Source of the DNA: Sulfuritalea sp.
Lineage (GTDB): Bacteria; Pseudomonadota; Gammaproteobacteria; Burkholderiales; Rhodocyclaceae
Length of the DNA: 14,205 bases
Assembly: GCA_021738105.1 (NCBI GenBank)
Contig: JAIPCS010000076.1
Span: forward strand, 1-14,205
Reading direction: 5' to 3'
The position numbers were made by a program, and so were the translations under genes. How positions within the stretch are numbered: position 1 is the first letter of the stretch; every line of letters starts with the position of its first letter. Shown here piece by piece: positions 1 to 7,792 of the stretch. Below the pieces are notes generated by a model that did not search any database, was not told the origin of the DNA, and saw nothing but the letters and a program-made list of their open reading frames with translations.

Positions 1-1010
1 TCGCCGGAAATCTCTACCTTGGCCTTCTTCCCAATTTCATTCTCTTCAATGTATTTGTTGATGACGCGCGTCATCGCTGCTCTCAAGCCGGTAAGGTGAG
101 TACCGCCATCTGTTTGTGGGATGTTGTTTGTGAAACAAAGCACCTGTTCGGCATAAGAATCATTCCACTGCATAGCAACTTCGACATCTATGTTGACGCC
201 GTTTTGCACCGAAACTCCGGAAGAGTGAAAAACAGAGGGATGAAGAACAGTCTTGGTGCGGTTGATGTACTCGACAAAACCCTTTACGCCACCGGAAAAG
301 GCAAAGTCCTCTTCCTTGACGTTCCGTTGATCGATCAACTTGATCTTTACGCCGTTATTCAGAAAAGACAGTTCGCGCAGACGCTTGCCGATAATTTCGT
401 AGTGAAACTCGACATTCTCGAAAATCTCTTCATCTGCCATGAAATGGAGTTCGGTGCCTCTTTGTTCGGTATCACCTAGACACTTCAGCGGCGATACTTC
501 AACACCATTCTGAATTTCAACCAGGCGATCAACAGCGTGGCCGCGATTGAATTCCATGAAATACTTTTTACCGTCGCGACGAATGGTTAGACGCAGCCAT
601 TTTGAAAGGGCATTGACACAAGACACCCCAACGCCATGCAGGCCACCCGAAACTTTGTATGAATTCTGGTTGAACTTTCCGCCAGCGTGCAGGACGCACA
701 TCACAATTTCCGCTGCGGAGCGCTTCGGTTCGTTTTTGTCGTCAAATTTAACGCCGGTGGGAATACCGCGTCCATTGTCGGTTACGGATACAGAATTGTC
801 GGTGTGGATGGTGACGACAATATCGTCGCAATGTCCAGCGAGCGCCTCATCGATAGCATTGTCAACGACTTCGAAAACCATATGGTGCAAACCGGTGCCA
901 TCGGACGTGTCGCCGATATACATACCCGGACGTTTCCTGACGGCTTCAAGTCCTTCTAATTGCTGAATACTGGACTCGTCGTACGCGGGCGAGTTCTTGC
1001 TATCAATCAT
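1..1010 (-). CDS. gyrB: DNA gyrase subunit B, N-terminal part (runs off the left edge)
   Basis: GyrB is the ATPase subunit of the type II topoisomerase that introduces negative supercoils ahead of replication forks. Reading the minus strand from an ATG at 1010-1008 gives 336 uninterrupted codons that continue past base 1. Visible GHKL ATPase elements are the segment [11 protein letters not shown] near residues 24-34, the ATP/Mg-binding [11 protein letters not shown] around 47-57 (Asn51 corresponds to E. coli Asn46), VTDNGRGIP around 76-84, and the glycine-rich lid SGGLHGVG around 121-128. Transducer-domain sequence follows, including [10 protein letters not shown] and [15 protein letters not shown]. 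The TOPRIM and C-terminal parts lie outside the window. It sits 22 bp downstream of dnaN on the same strand and is probably co-transcribed with dnaN and dnaA. Identification is certain; only completeness is limited. Confidence 0.98.
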   Translation of the reverse strand, partial: MIDSKNSPAYDESSIQQLEGLEAVRKRPGMYIGDTSDGTGLHHMVFEVVDNAIDEALAGHCDDIVVTIHTDNSVSVTDNGRGIPTGVKFDDKNEPKRSAAEIVMCVLHAGGKFNQNSYKVSGGLHGVGVSCVNALSKWLRLTIRRDGKKYFMEFNRGHAVDRLVEIQNGVEVSPLKCLGDTEQRGTELHFMADEEIFENVEFHYEIIGKRLRELSFLNNGVKIKLIDQRNVKEEDFAFSGGVKGFVEYINRTKTVLHPSVFHSSGVSVQNGVNIDVEVAMQWNDSYAEQVLCFTNNIPQTDGGTHLTGLRAAMTRVINKYIEENEIGKKAKVEISG

Positions 1011-1032
1011 AGGTATTTTTTCTTTTTCAATT

Positions 1033-2136
1033 CTAGATGCGCATAGGCATCACGACATATTTAAATGTCTCGTTGCCTGGAAGTACAAAGAGTGCGCTGG
1101 AATTTGCGTCAGCAAGGTGCAACTCGATTGTTTCATTGCTGACGTTGTTAAGTACGTCAAGCAGGTAGGTTACATTGAAACCAACATCGAGCGCTTCACC
1201 ATCGTATTCAATTTCAATTTCTTCCTGCGCTTCTTCCTGTTCCGCATTACTTGAAATGATTTTTAGACTGCCGGCACCTAGAACCAGTCGAACACCTCTA
1301 AATTTCTCATTGGTGAGAATTGCTGCTCGCAATAACGATGAAGAAAGTGTGTTTCGCGACAAACGAATAAGTTTGGTATGGTGTTGAGGTATGACTCGTT
1401 CATAGTCGGGAAACTTTCCATCAATTAATTTTGATACAAGTTCGATGCTCCCGAATTTGAAGCGAGCCTGCGTCGGAGTCAGGATGATCTCAAATGGGTC
1501 TTCATTATCCGAAAGTTGTCGCGAAAGTTCCAAGACTGTCTTACGCGGCAGAATTACTTCTATCGGTGTCATGGCGTCAGCCAACTTCTCCGATGCATAC
1601 GCCAGTCGATGACCATCAGTAGCAACCATACGTAGCTCGTTGCCTTTTGTGACCAGGAGCAATCCGTTGAGATAGTAGCGAATGTCTTGTTGCGCCATGG
1701 CATATTGAACCAATGCAAGCTGACGCTTCATTTGTCCCTGAGTGATGGTTAGACGGGTTGGCTGCCCATCAACCAATGTCATTCTCGGAAAATCTTCAGC
1801 CGGAAGTGTTTGGAGATTGAAACGACTCTTGCCAGCTTTGAGTTGCAATCGTTTTTCGTCCAACGTCAAACTCACTTCAGCTGTTTCTGGCAGGGAGCGA
1901 AGTATGTCTTGCAGCTTTCTCGCTGCGACTGTCATGGACGCCTTGTCCGAGCCGACTGTAGGTGTCTGGGTCGTGATTTGTATCTCGATATCCGTTGCGA
2001 GCAAAGTGAGTTTTTCGCCATCTTTCTCCATCAACACATTGGAAAGGATGGGTAGCGTGTGTCGCTTTTCCACAATGCCGCAAACAGATTGCAGGGGAGA
2101 AAGAAGCTGATCGCGTGGACCTTTAAATAGAAGCAT
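1033..2136 (-). CDS. dnaN: DNA polymerase III beta subunit (sliding clamp)
   Basis: DnaN forms the homodimeric ring that tethers DNA polymerase III to DNA and also serves Hda/DnaA regulation and repair polymerases. The 367-residue product is close to the usual length (366 in E. coli). The N-terminus has the family pattern [20 protein letters not shown], followed by the interdomain motif LPAEDFPRM around residues 111-119, and the protein ends in YVVMPMRI, the C-terminal sequence lining the protein-binding cleft. The ATG at 2136-2134 fits the family start, with a weak purine-rich AAGAGA about 8 bases upstream. It lies between dnaA and gyrB in the classical dnaA-dnaN-gyrB order. Base composition is visibly more AT-rich than in the genes of the right half of the window. 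Confidence 0.98.
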   Translation of the reverse strand: MLLFKGPRDQLLSPLQSVCGIVEKRHTLPILSNVLMEKDGEKLTLLATDIEIQITTQTPTVGSDKASMTVAARKLQDILRSLPETAEVSLTLDEKRLQLKAGKSRFNLQTLPAEDFPRMTLVDGQPTRLTITQGQMKRQLALVQYAMAQQDIRYYLNGLLLVTKGNELRMVATDGHRLAYASEKLADAMTPIEVILPRKTVLELSRQLSDNEDPFEIILTPTQARFKFGSIELVSKLIDGKFPDYERVIPQHHTKLIRLSRNTLSSSLLRAAILTNEKFRGVRLVLGAGSLKIISSNAEQEEAQEEIEIEYDGEALDVGFNVTYLLDVLNNVSNETIELHLADANSSALFVLPGNETFKYVVMPMRI

Positions 2137-2174
2137 ATATAAATCTCTTAGTATTAATAGGGAAGAGCGCTTTC

Positions 2175-2183
2175 TGTGTATAA
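2175..2183 (-). promoter_or_regulatory. DnaA box TTATACACA
   Basis: The plus strand reads TGTGTATAA, so the minus strand carries TTATACACA, an exact match to TTWTNCACA. It is the box nearest dnaN and borders both the AT-rich stretch and the trio-like trinucleotides. Confidence 0.7.
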
Positions 2184-2299
2184 CTAGTTATTTTCTATTA
2201 AATACAATAAATTACAACATTAATAAAGGTGTTGAAAAGTATCTTGTAACGATGTGAATATTTGTGAGTGGTTTTGCTATTGTTCCTGCTTACCCATAC

Positions 2300-2308
2300 T
2301 TATTCACA
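2300..2308 (+). promoter_or_regulatory. DnaA box TTATTCACA
   Basis: This is an exact TTWTNCACA match on the plus strand, in the dnaA-proximal half of the gap. Its orientation is opposite to the box at 2175-2183. Confidence 0.65.
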
Positions 2309-2334
2309 TTACTTCATTGATTTGTTCTGATTAC

Positions 2335-2343
2335 TTATACACA
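2335..2343 (+). promoter_or_regulatory. DnaA box TTATACACA
   Basis: This is an exact TTWTNCACA match on the plus strand, two bases beyond the dnaA stop codon. It is the same nonamer as the box at 2175-2183 but inverted, so the two boxes bracket the AT-rich region. Confidence 0.65.
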
Positions 2344-2345
2344 CG

Positions 2346-3713
2346 CTAACCTTTAATGGTCTGCATTAGAACATGTAGATCGTTGTTCAGCCGGCTGTCT
2401 TTTCCACGTAAGTCTATGATGGTACGACACGCGTGCATTACAGTGGTGTGATCGCGTCCCCCAAAGGCCTCACCGATTTCCGGAAGGCTGTGTGACGTCA
2501 GTTCACGGGTAAGCCACATGGCAACCTGACGAGGCCGGGCGATGGCACGAGTGCGTTTTTGGGAATACATGTCAGCAACCTTGATTTTGTAGAAGTCCGA
2601 TACGGTTTTTTGTACCAGTTCAAGGGAAATCTGGCGATTTGTCGCACCAATAATGTCGCGCAGGGCCTCCTTGGCAACTTCAAGATTGATTTCACGGTCA
2701 TGAAACCGGGCATAAGCAACCACCCGGTTTAGCGCTCCTTCGAGTTCTCGGACGTTGGAGCGAAGATTCTTTGCTATGAGAAATGAAACGTCATCAGAGA
2801 CAGTAATGCGTTCTGCTTCAGCCTTTTTCTTAAGGATTGCAATACGCATTTCAAGTTCCGGGGGCTCTATAGCAACAGTAAGCCCCCAATCGAAACGAGA
2901 GACCAGACGTTCTTCAAGTCCCTGAACATCTTTTGGATAGGTATCACAGGTGATGATGATTTGTTTTTTCGCTTCGACAAGGGCATTGAAAGCGTAAAAA
3001 AATTCTTCTTGGGTTCGATCCTTGCGGTTGAAAAACTGAATGTCATCTATAAGAAGCAGGTCTAAAGAGCGGTAGTAACGTTTGAAGGCTTCGCGCGAGT
3101 TTTGCTGAAACGCCCGAACCACATCTGAAAAGTAGTCTTCAGCGTGTACATAACGAACCTCCATTGAAGGATTGTTCGAAAATATCGAATTGCCGATAGC
3201 ATGAATTAGATGCGTCTTGCCGAGTCCAACGCCCCCATAAATAAACAAAGGGTTGTAGGAAACACCCGGATTGATAGCTACCTGTTGGGCAGCAGCACGT
3301 GCCAGATCATTAGCACGGCCAGTGACCAGGGTATCAAAAGTGAATTCCGGATTGAGACGGGTCTTTTCATATGCCGGGTCTCCGGGTCTGTTCGATGTTT
3401 CATTCCTGACCACGGCTGCTACCGGCATCTCTTCAACAAGGATAGGTTCGCTAGGAACGGGCGCTGCTATTTCTGCGATCCCCAGATTAATACTGATAGG
3501 CGTAGAGAAGAACTCGAGACCCAAGGCCTCAATCTGTGCCAGATATCTTTCGCGCACCCATTGCAAGACAAAACGATTCGGCGCAACCAGGCGAAAATGT
3601 GTTGGACCGGCCTCGTCATTTTCCATGCGCAGGCCTTTGATCCAGGTGTTGAACTGTTGTGCAGGAAGTTCCTGCTCAAAACGGTTCATGCAGGCGGACC
3701 AGAATTCACTCAT
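2346..3713 (-). CDS. dnaA: Chromosomal replication initiator protein DnaA
   Basis: DnaA is the AAA+ ATPase that binds DnaA boxes, melts oriC and loads the replicative helicase. The 455-residue product has all four domains. Domain I is about residues 1-75 (FWSACMNRFEQELPAQQF). A variable linker rich in Pro, Val and Glu spans about 80-118. The AAA+ domain starts near NPEFTFDTLV (121-130), with Walker A GGVGLGKT at 160-167, Walker B LIDD at 221-224, an arginine-finger region LVSRFDWG around 270-277, and a sensor-2 helix NVRELEGAL around 320-328. C-terminal domain IV carries the DNA-binding signature GGRDHTTVMHA at 418-428. The ATG at 3713 begins the usual MSEFW N-terminus. The gene diverges from rpmH. 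A DnaA box overlapping the likely -35 suggests autoregulation. Confidence 0.99.
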   Translation of the reverse strand: MSEFWSACMNRFEQELPAQQFNTWIKGLRMENDEAGPTHFRLVAPNRFVLQWVRERYLAQIEALGLEFFSTPISINLGIAEIAAPVPSEPILVEEMPVAAVVRNETSNRPGDPAYEKTRLNPEFTFDTLVTGRANDLARAAAQQVAINPGVSYNPLFIYGGVGLGKTHLIHAIGNSIFSNNPSMEVRYVHAEDYFSDVVRAFQQNSREAFKRYYRSLDLLLIDDIQFFNRKDRTQEEFFYAFNALVEAKKQIIITCDTYPKDVQGLEERLVSRFDWGLTVAIEPPELEMRIAILKKKAEAERITVSDDVSFLIAKNLRSNVRELEGALNRVVAYARFHDREINLEVAKEALRDIIGATNRQISLELVQKTVSDFYKIKVADMYSQKRTRAIARPRQVAMWLTRELTSHSLPEIGEAFGGRDHTTVMHACRTIIDLRGKDSRLNNDLHVLMQTIKG

Positions 3714-3779
3714 TGCGATTGGATAGGCTCGATGCGAAGCGCGACTTAAAACGGTGATTTGGAAATATTCTTTTTTTGG

Positions 3780-3800
3780 TCACCCTTTTGCTTTGGGTGA
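3780..3800 (-). other. Short stem-loop in the presumed dnaA 5' leader
   Basis: TCACCC (3780-3785) and GGGTGA (3795-3800) form a perfect 6-bp inverted repeat around a 9-base loop. No T tract follows in either direction as a terminator would need; the run of seven T at 3771-3777 lies 5' of the hairpin on the plus strand. If the dnaA promoter proposed here is right, the hairpin sits at the extreme 5' end of the dnaA mRNA. Confidence 0.35.
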
Positions 3801-3806
3801 TTGCTC

Positions 3807-3835
3807 ATTCTAGCGGTTTCGTCATGAGTTATCCA
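3807..3835 (-). promoter_or_regulatory. Candidate dnaA promoter, -35 overlapped by a DnaA box
   Basis: On the minus strand, TAGAAT (3812-3807) is a 5/6 match to the -10 element. It is preceded by a 17-bp spacer and TGGATA (3835-3830), a 4/6 match to the -35. The -35 lies within the DnaA box at 3829-3837, so bound DnaA would block RNA polymerase. That fits known dnaA autorepression, but the promoter itself is inferred from hexamers only. Confidence 0.4.
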
Positions 3836-3837
3836 CA
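3829..3837 (+). promoter_or_regulatory. DnaA box TTATCCACA
   Basis: This is an exact match to the high-affinity nonamer TTATCCACA, in the divergent dnaA-rpmH spacer. It is the only strong box I see in this gap. It is placed to control dnaA and lies 21 bp upstream of the rpmH -35. Confidence 0.8.
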
Positions 3838-3857
3838 GCCATGCCAAGTCGATGGCC

Positions 3858-3886
3858 TTGACAAAAGCTCGGCAAACGGCTGTAAT
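3858..3886 (+). promoter_or_regulatory. Strong sigma-70-type promoter for rpmH-rnpA
   Basis: TTGACA (3858-3863) is a perfect -35. It is followed by a 17-bp spacer and TGTAAT (3881-3886), a 5/6 -10. The predicted transcription start near 3893 lies about 26 bases before the rpmH ATG. A near-consensus promoter is expected for a ribosomal protein gene. Confidence 0.75.
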
Positions 3887-3918
3887 CCTCCGTTTTTCTT
3901 TGTTCGGGGGATATTGCC

Positions 3919-4053
3919 ATGAAACGCACCTACCAGCCATCGGTTGTGCGCCGTAAGCGTACTCACGGCTTCCTTGTGCGCATGCGTACCCGGGGTGGTC
4001 GCGCTGTTATCAGGGCGCGCCGTGCCAAGGGCCGTCATCGTCTCGCAGTCTAA
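3919..4053 (+). CDS. rpmH: 50S ribosomal protein L34
   Basis: L34 is a small, highly basic protein of the large ribosomal subunit. The 44-residue product starts [18 protein letters not shown] and ends in [12 protein letters not shown], matching the family along its whole length. Forty-four residues is normal for betaproteobacteria (46 in E. coli). The position after HGF, often Arg, is Leu here (HGFLVRM). A good ribosome binding site, CGGGGGA, lies 6 to 8 bases before the ATG. The gene follows a near-consensus promoter and overlaps the start of rnpA by 32 bases in another frame, a common arrangement in this pair. Confidence 0.97.
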   Translation: MKRTYQPSVVRRKRTHGFLVRMRTRGGRAVIRARRAKGRHRLAV

Positions 4054-4426
4054 ACGGACCGCTTCGTTTGGTCCGGAACAGCGTCTGCACCGGCCGGAAG
4101 AGTTTACTGCCGTCATGGCAGCCCGCCGGGTAGTTCGCAGTACCGTTTTTGATTTGCATTTTTGCTGGTCCAAGCCCGGAACACCACCACGGCTTGGGCT
4201 AATTGTTCCCAAGCGGCTGGCGCGAGCAGCTTCTTTGCGAAACGCAATCAAGCGCCAGGGACGGGAAGTTTTTCGTGCTGTTGCGAAAGAGTTTTCGCCA
4301 TGCGATCTTGTTTTACGCCTGAAAGCTCAGGTTAAGGGCGTAAGCGCAAAGGATAGTGTGCAAAAGAAGCTTTGGCGTACGGAAATGGAAAGCCTGTTTC
4401 GACGTCTACCAGCGGATGGTCAATGA
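4022..4426 (+). CDS. rnpA: Ribonuclease P protein component
   Basis: RnpA is the protein cofactor of RNase P and aids 5' maturation of tRNA precursors by the catalytic RNA. The chosen GTG start gives 134 residues, beginning [17 protein letters not shown]. The conserved core follows: [12 protein letters not shown] (21-32), [17 protein letters not shown] (58-74) and the RNase P signature [13 protein letters not shown] (73-85). The start is supported by CAGGG about 6 bases upstream. The frame stays open upstream through rpmH to a TTG at 3944, but that longer form would add residues unlike the family. It overlaps rpmH by 32 bases and yidD by the ATGA at 4423-4426, implying coupled translation. 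Confidence 0.93.
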   Translation: MPRAVIVSQSKRTASFGPEQRLHRPEEFTAVMAARRVVRSTVFDLHFCWSKPGTPPRLGLIVPKRLARAASLRNAIKRQGREVFRAVAKEFSPCDLVLRLKAQVKGVSAKDSVQKKLWRTEMESLFRRLPADGQ

Positions 4427-4644
4427 GAGACTTGCTGGTACGGCCGTTTGTGATGTTGATTCGCGTCTATCAGTTGGCGATTAGTCCAATGTTGGGTAAT
4501 CGCTGTCGTTTTCACCCGAGTTGCTCCGATTATTCAATGGATGCACTGCGTCGCCACGGTTTGTTGAAGGGGTTGTGGCTGTCAGCTAGACGGGTTGGCC
4601 GTTGTCACCCGTGGCACCCTGGCGGTTATGATCCGGTTCCCTGA
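4423..4644 (+). CDS. yidD: Membrane protein insertion efficiency factor YidD
   Basis: YidD is a small membrane-associated protein thought to assist YidC/Sec insertion of inner-membrane proteins. The 73-residue product has an amphipathic or membrane-leaning N-terminus ([18 protein letters not shown]). The family signature follows: [19 protein letters not shown] with Cys28 and Cys34, then [14 protein letters not shown] with Cys61. It is shorter than E. coli YidD (85 residues) but complete. The ATG at 4423 overlaps the rnpA stop by 4 bases and fits the family N-terminus. An upstream in-frame TTG at 4372 would add 17 unrelated residues. The rnpA-yidD-yidC order is conserved widely. Confidence 0.95.
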   Translation: MRDLLVRPFVMLIRVYQLAISPMLGNRCRFHPSCSDYSMDALRRHGLLKGLWLSARRVGRCHPWHPGGYDPVP

Positions 4645-4735
4645 CTCTTACAGCGGGGCTGAAGTATTAATCTGGAATCAGACGCTATTGGATCTTCGTT
4701 TTTGTAGTTCTGAATGAATCATTGCCGAGACTGTA

Positions 4736-6370
4736 ATGGATAACCGACGACTGATCCTTTTACTGGTGTTCAGCTTCTCGCTGATCATGCTTTGGGACGC
4801 TTGGCAAAGGCAGAAAATGCCCAAGGTGCCAACGGTGGCTGGGGTCGCTGGCGCCAAGGCGACGGGCGCCGGCGCGGTGCCAACACCGACTTTGCCTGCC
4901 ACCAGCGGCGCCGCAGCCGTGCCAGGTGTTGCTGCAGCAGCGGCCACGGTAACAGCCGGCGCGGCGAGCGCTACGGTTAAGACCGATCTGTACACGGCGG
5001 ACATTTCTTCCCAAGGTGGTGACATAACCCGGTTGGAGCTGGTCAAGCATCCCGCCACAGGGGACAAGACCAAGCGCTTTGTATTGCTGGATAACGGCAG
5101 TGCACATATTTATCTCGCGCAATCCGGTCTGATCGGCGAAGGTCTGCCGAACCACAAGACAGAATGGAAGCTTTCCGGCGGTGAACACCTGCTGAAGGAA
5201 GGCGAGCAGCAGCTTGAGTTGCGAATGGAAGCGAATGGCCCCGGCGGTGGAAAGATTAGCAAAACCTATGTTTTTCATCGTGGCAGCTACAAGATCGATG
5301 TGCGTCATGAAGGTGCTACGGCGGGGGTTAATGCCTATTACCAACTGACGCGTGACGGCAAGCCGGCCGAAGGAGGTGATGGAAATTCCATGATGATGGG
5401 GGTGTCGACCTTTACCGGGCCGGCGGTATACACTGAACTGGAGAAATTCCAGAAGGTTGATTTCGAGGAAATCCTCAAGAATAAGGCGAAATTTGCGCAG
5501 AAAGCCGACAACGGTTGGGTGGCCATGGTTCAGCATTACTTTGTGGCTGCCTGGTTGCCTTTGGCGGGGGTGGAACGCGAGTTCTATATGCGCGGAGTCG
5601 GCACTGATCTGTATTCGGCCGGTGTCATCGTTCCGGTCGGCGCGGATGGCAAGAGCGAAATTTCCTTGTATGCCGGTCCGCAGGAGCAAAGCAAGCTGGA
5701 GGAAATTGCACCGGGTCTCAATCTGGTCGTTGATTATGGTTGGTTGACGGTGGTAGCTGCCCCGCTGTTCTGGGTGCTGGGTGCAATTCACAAACTCGTT
5801 GGCAACTGGGGTTGGTCCATCATTGGGCTGACAATCCTGATCAAGGCAGCATTTTTCCCGCTGTCAGCCGCCAGTTACAAGTCAATGGCAAAAATGCGGG
5901 TGCTGACGCCGAAACTGGTCAAGCTCAAGGAAACCTACGGCGACGACAAGGCGCGATTGAATCAGGAAATGATGGCGTTGTACAAGAAGGAAAAGGTAAA
6001 CCCGCTGGGTGGCTGTCTGCCGGTCCTGGTACAAATTCCTGTGTTCATTGCGCTCTACTGGGTTCTATTGGGTACTGTGGAGATGCGCAATGCACCTTGG
6101 CTGGGCTGGATCACGGATCTGTCGGTGAAAGATCCGTATTTTGTTCTGCCCTTGATCATGGGTGCGACCATGTTTATTCAGACCAAGCTGAACCCGACTC
6201 CCCCTGATCCGATTCAGGCCAAAGTGATGTTGTTCATGCCAATCATGTTTACCGGCATGTTTCTGTTCTTTCCGGCGGGCTTGGTGCTTTATTGGACGGT
6301 GAACAATACTCTGTCCATTGCGCAGCAATGGCAGATTACTCGCATGGTCGAGGCTGGGGCAAAGAAGTAA
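4736..6370 (+). CDS. yidC: Membrane protein insertase YidC (Oxa1 family)
   Basis: YidC inserts and folds inner-membrane proteins, alone or with SecYEG; subunits of the Fo ATP synthase are classical substrates. The 544-residue product has an N-terminal signal-anchor helix (about 5-21). An Ala/Gly/Pro-rich linker follows (about 31-80), then the large periplasmic beta domain (about 81-320). The conserved C-terminal core has transmembrane segments around 333-352, 358-378, 425-446, 468-483 and 498-521. Core motifs include SAASYKSMAKMRVL (377-390), GDDKARLNQEMMALYK (402-417) and VNPLGGCLPVLVQIP (421-435). The groove Arg of E. coli is apparently Lys370 (LIKAAFFPLS), which keeps the positive charge. 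It lies 91 bp after yidD. The ribosome binding site is weak. Confidence 0.98.
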   Translation: MDNRRLILLLVFSFSLIMLWDAWQRQKMPKVPTVAGVAGAKATGAGAVPTPTLPATSGAAAVPGVAAAAATVTAGAASATVKTDLYTADISSQGGDITRLELVKHPATGDKTKRFVLLDNGSAHIYLAQSGLIGEGLPNHKTEWKLSGGEHLLKEGEQQLELRMEANGPGGGKISKTYVFHRGSYKIDVRHEGATAGVNAYYQLTRDGKPAEGGDGNSMMMGVSTFTGPAVYTELEKFQKVDFEEILKNKAKFAQKADNGWVAMVQHYFVAAWLPLAGVEREFYMRGVGTDLYSAGVIVPVGADGKSEISLYAGPQEQSKLEEIAPGLNLVVDYGWLTVVAAPLFWVLGAIHKLVGNWGWSIIGLTILIKAAFFPLSAASYKSMAKMRVLTPKLVKLKETYGDDKARLNQEMMALYKKEKVNPLGGCLPVLVQIPVFIALYWVLLGTVEMRNAPWLGWITDLSVKDPYFVLPLIMGATMFIQTKLNPTPPDPIQAKVMLFMPIMFTGMFLFFPAGLVLYWTVNNTLSIAQQWQITRMVEAGAKK

Positions 6371-6436
6371 GCCCTAACTTAGCCGGCAGGTGCAGGGTCG
6401 GTTTCAGGGGTATTTGACTCCCATAGGGGTGACCGT

Positions 6437-7783
6437 ATGGTTTCTTCGCGCACCGATATTATCGCCGCCATAGCCACCGCTCCTGGCCGGGGTGGAATTG
6501 GAGTGGTGCGGGTATCGGGCGGCGATCTGCTGGTTCTTGGCGAAGCGCTGACGGGGAAAACCCTGCTTCCCCGGCACGCCACACTTTGCGATTTTCTGGG
6601 CACAGGCGGCTGCGCCATCGATCAAGGCATTTCGCTGTACTTTCCCTCACCCAACTCTTTTACCGGCGAAGACGTGCTGGAGCTGCAGGGTCATGGTGGT
6701 CCGGTGGTGATGCAAATGCTGCTGGCGCGCTGCGTTGAGCTTGGTGCGCGGGTGGCCGAGCCCGGCGAATTTACTCAGCGGGCTTTTCTAAACGACAAGC
6801 TCGACTTGGTTCAGGCCGAAGCGGTCGCAGATCTTATCGAGGCAAGTACGGCTGCAGCGGCGCGTTCGGCATTGCGCTCCTTGTCCGGAGAATTTTCCAG
6901 GGAAGTTCATGCGCTGGTTGAGCGTTTGATCGAGTTGCGCATGCTGGTAGAGGCAACGCTGGATTTTCCCGAGGAAGAGATCGATGTTCTGAAAGATACC
7001 GATGCCGCCGAGCGCTTAGCGGTTTTTCGGCGCGATCTGGATTCACTGTTGAGCAGGGCGCGAGCCGGACATGTATTGAGCTCGGGCTTGCATATTGTGC
7101 TGGCAGGGATGCCAAATGTCGGCAAGTCTTCCTTGCTGAATCGGCTGGCCGGAGAGGAGCGTGCGATTGTCACCGAGATTGCCGGCACGACTCGCGACGC
7201 AGTGCGCGAAACCATACAGATCAATGGGATACCACTCCATATCATTGATACGGCGGGTTTGCGTGATACCGATGACGTGGTGGAGAAAATAGGGATTGAG
7301 CGGGCTTGGGGAGAGATTGAACGGGCTGATGTGGTTCTTCAACTTCTGGATGCCCGCAGTGGTGAAACCCCGGCCGACCATGCGATTGCGGTGCGGTTAC
7401 CCACGGGGGTTGAGCGGATTGCGCTGGAGAACAAGTGCGATTTGGCTGGGCAGCCAGCGGAGCGCTACACGGTAGGAGGGCGCGTGCATTTGCGTCTGTC
7501 AGCGAAAACGGGTGAGGGCATCGATCTCCTGCGTGAGGAATTGCTGCGCATTGCGGGATGGAGCGGTCATGGTGAGAATGTGGTGCTGGCCCGTCAACGC
7601 CATCTGGAAGCTTTAGCTGTTGCCGTAGAAAAGTCGGCCCTGGCGACACGGCGGCTGACTCAGATCGAGCTCTGTGCAGAAGAGTTGCGTTTGGCCCAGG
7701 AGTCGCTTTCTCGTATTACGGGGGAATTCGGGGCCGATGATCTGTTGGGAGAAATCTTCTCGCGCTTTTGTATCGGCAAGTAG
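6437..7783 (+). CDS. mnmE: tRNA uridine-5-carboxymethylaminomethyl(34) synthesis GTPase MnmE
   Basis: MnmE works with MnmG to add the carboxymethylaminomethyl group to uridine 34 in certain tRNAs, using methylene-tetrahydrofolate and GTP hydrolysis. The 448-residue product has the N-terminal folate-binding domain ([19 protein letters not shown], 7-25; [14 protein letters not shown], 75-88). The helical domain is split by an inserted G domain. Its motifs are G1 GMPNVGKS 224-231, G2 GTTRD 250-254, G3 DTAGLRD 271-277, G4 NKCD 332-335 and G5 SAK 355-357. It ends in FCIGK with the catalytic Cys445. GGGGTGA precedes the ATG closely and supports the start. It lies 66 bp after yidC; its partner mnmG lies 1.1 kb downstream, beyond a TSUP gene. 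Confidence 0.98.
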   Translation: MVSSRTDIIAAIATAPGRGGIGVVRVSGGDLLVLGEALTGKTLLPRHATLCDFLGTGGCAIDQGISLYFPSPNSFTGEDVLELQGHGGPVVMQMLLARCVELGARVAEPGEFTQRAFLNDKLDLVQAEAVADLIEASTAAAARSALRSLSGEFSREVHALVERLIELRMLVEATLDFPEEEIDVLKDTDAAERLAVFRRDLDSLLSRARAGHVLSSGLHIVLAGMPNVGKSSLLNRLAGEERAIVTEIAGTTRDAVRETIQINGIPLHIIDTAGLRDTDDVVEKIGIERAWGEIERADVVLQLLDARSGETPADHAIAVRLPTGVERIALENKCDLAGQPAERYTVGGRVHLRLSAKTGEGIDLLREELLRIAGWSGHGENVVLARQRHLEALAVAVEKSALATRRLTQIELCAEELRLAQESLSRITGEFGADDLLGEIFSRFCIGK

Positions 7784-7792
7784 CTATCCGCC

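Larger units (their letters stand above)
2137..2345. other. AT-rich dnaA-dnaN intergenic region, candidate oriC
   Basis: This 209-bp non-coding gap holds three exact matches to TTWTNCACA: 2175-2183 (minus strand), 2300-2308 and 2335-2343 (both plus strand). There is also an 8/9 match at 2253-2261 (minus strand). The segment 2187-2228 is almost wholly A/T and would melt easily. On the minus strand the box at 2175-2183 is followed by a GC-richer stretch (2161-2174) and the trinucleotides CTA TTA ATA CTA (2160-2149), resembling the DnaA-box, GC spacer and DnaA-trio layout of basal unwinding systems. Such clusters next to dnaA are typical of bacterial origins. The boxes may also regulate dnaN. 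Choosing this gap over the dnaA-rpmH gap as the actual origin is inference. Confidence 0.6.

Noticed and set aside
96..966. Plus-strand open frames opposite gyrB
   Set aside because: The minus strand reads as continuous, conserved GyrB through the whole interval, so these frames are shadows.
3829..4251. Minus-strand frame across rpmH and rnpA
   Set aside because: It runs antisense to rpmH and rnpA and through the rpmH promoter, with no family resemblance.
4645..4735. Possible small gene or RNA between yidD and yidC
   Set aside because: No convincing frame with a ribosome binding site, no strong hairpin and no recognisable motif; it appears to be a plain spacer.
4760..5791. Long minus-strand open frame of 343 codons opposite yidC
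   Set aside because: It lies wholly antisense to an unmistakable YidC, has a low-complexity Cys/Arg/His-rich end, and matches no family. It is a by-product of GC-rich coding sequence.
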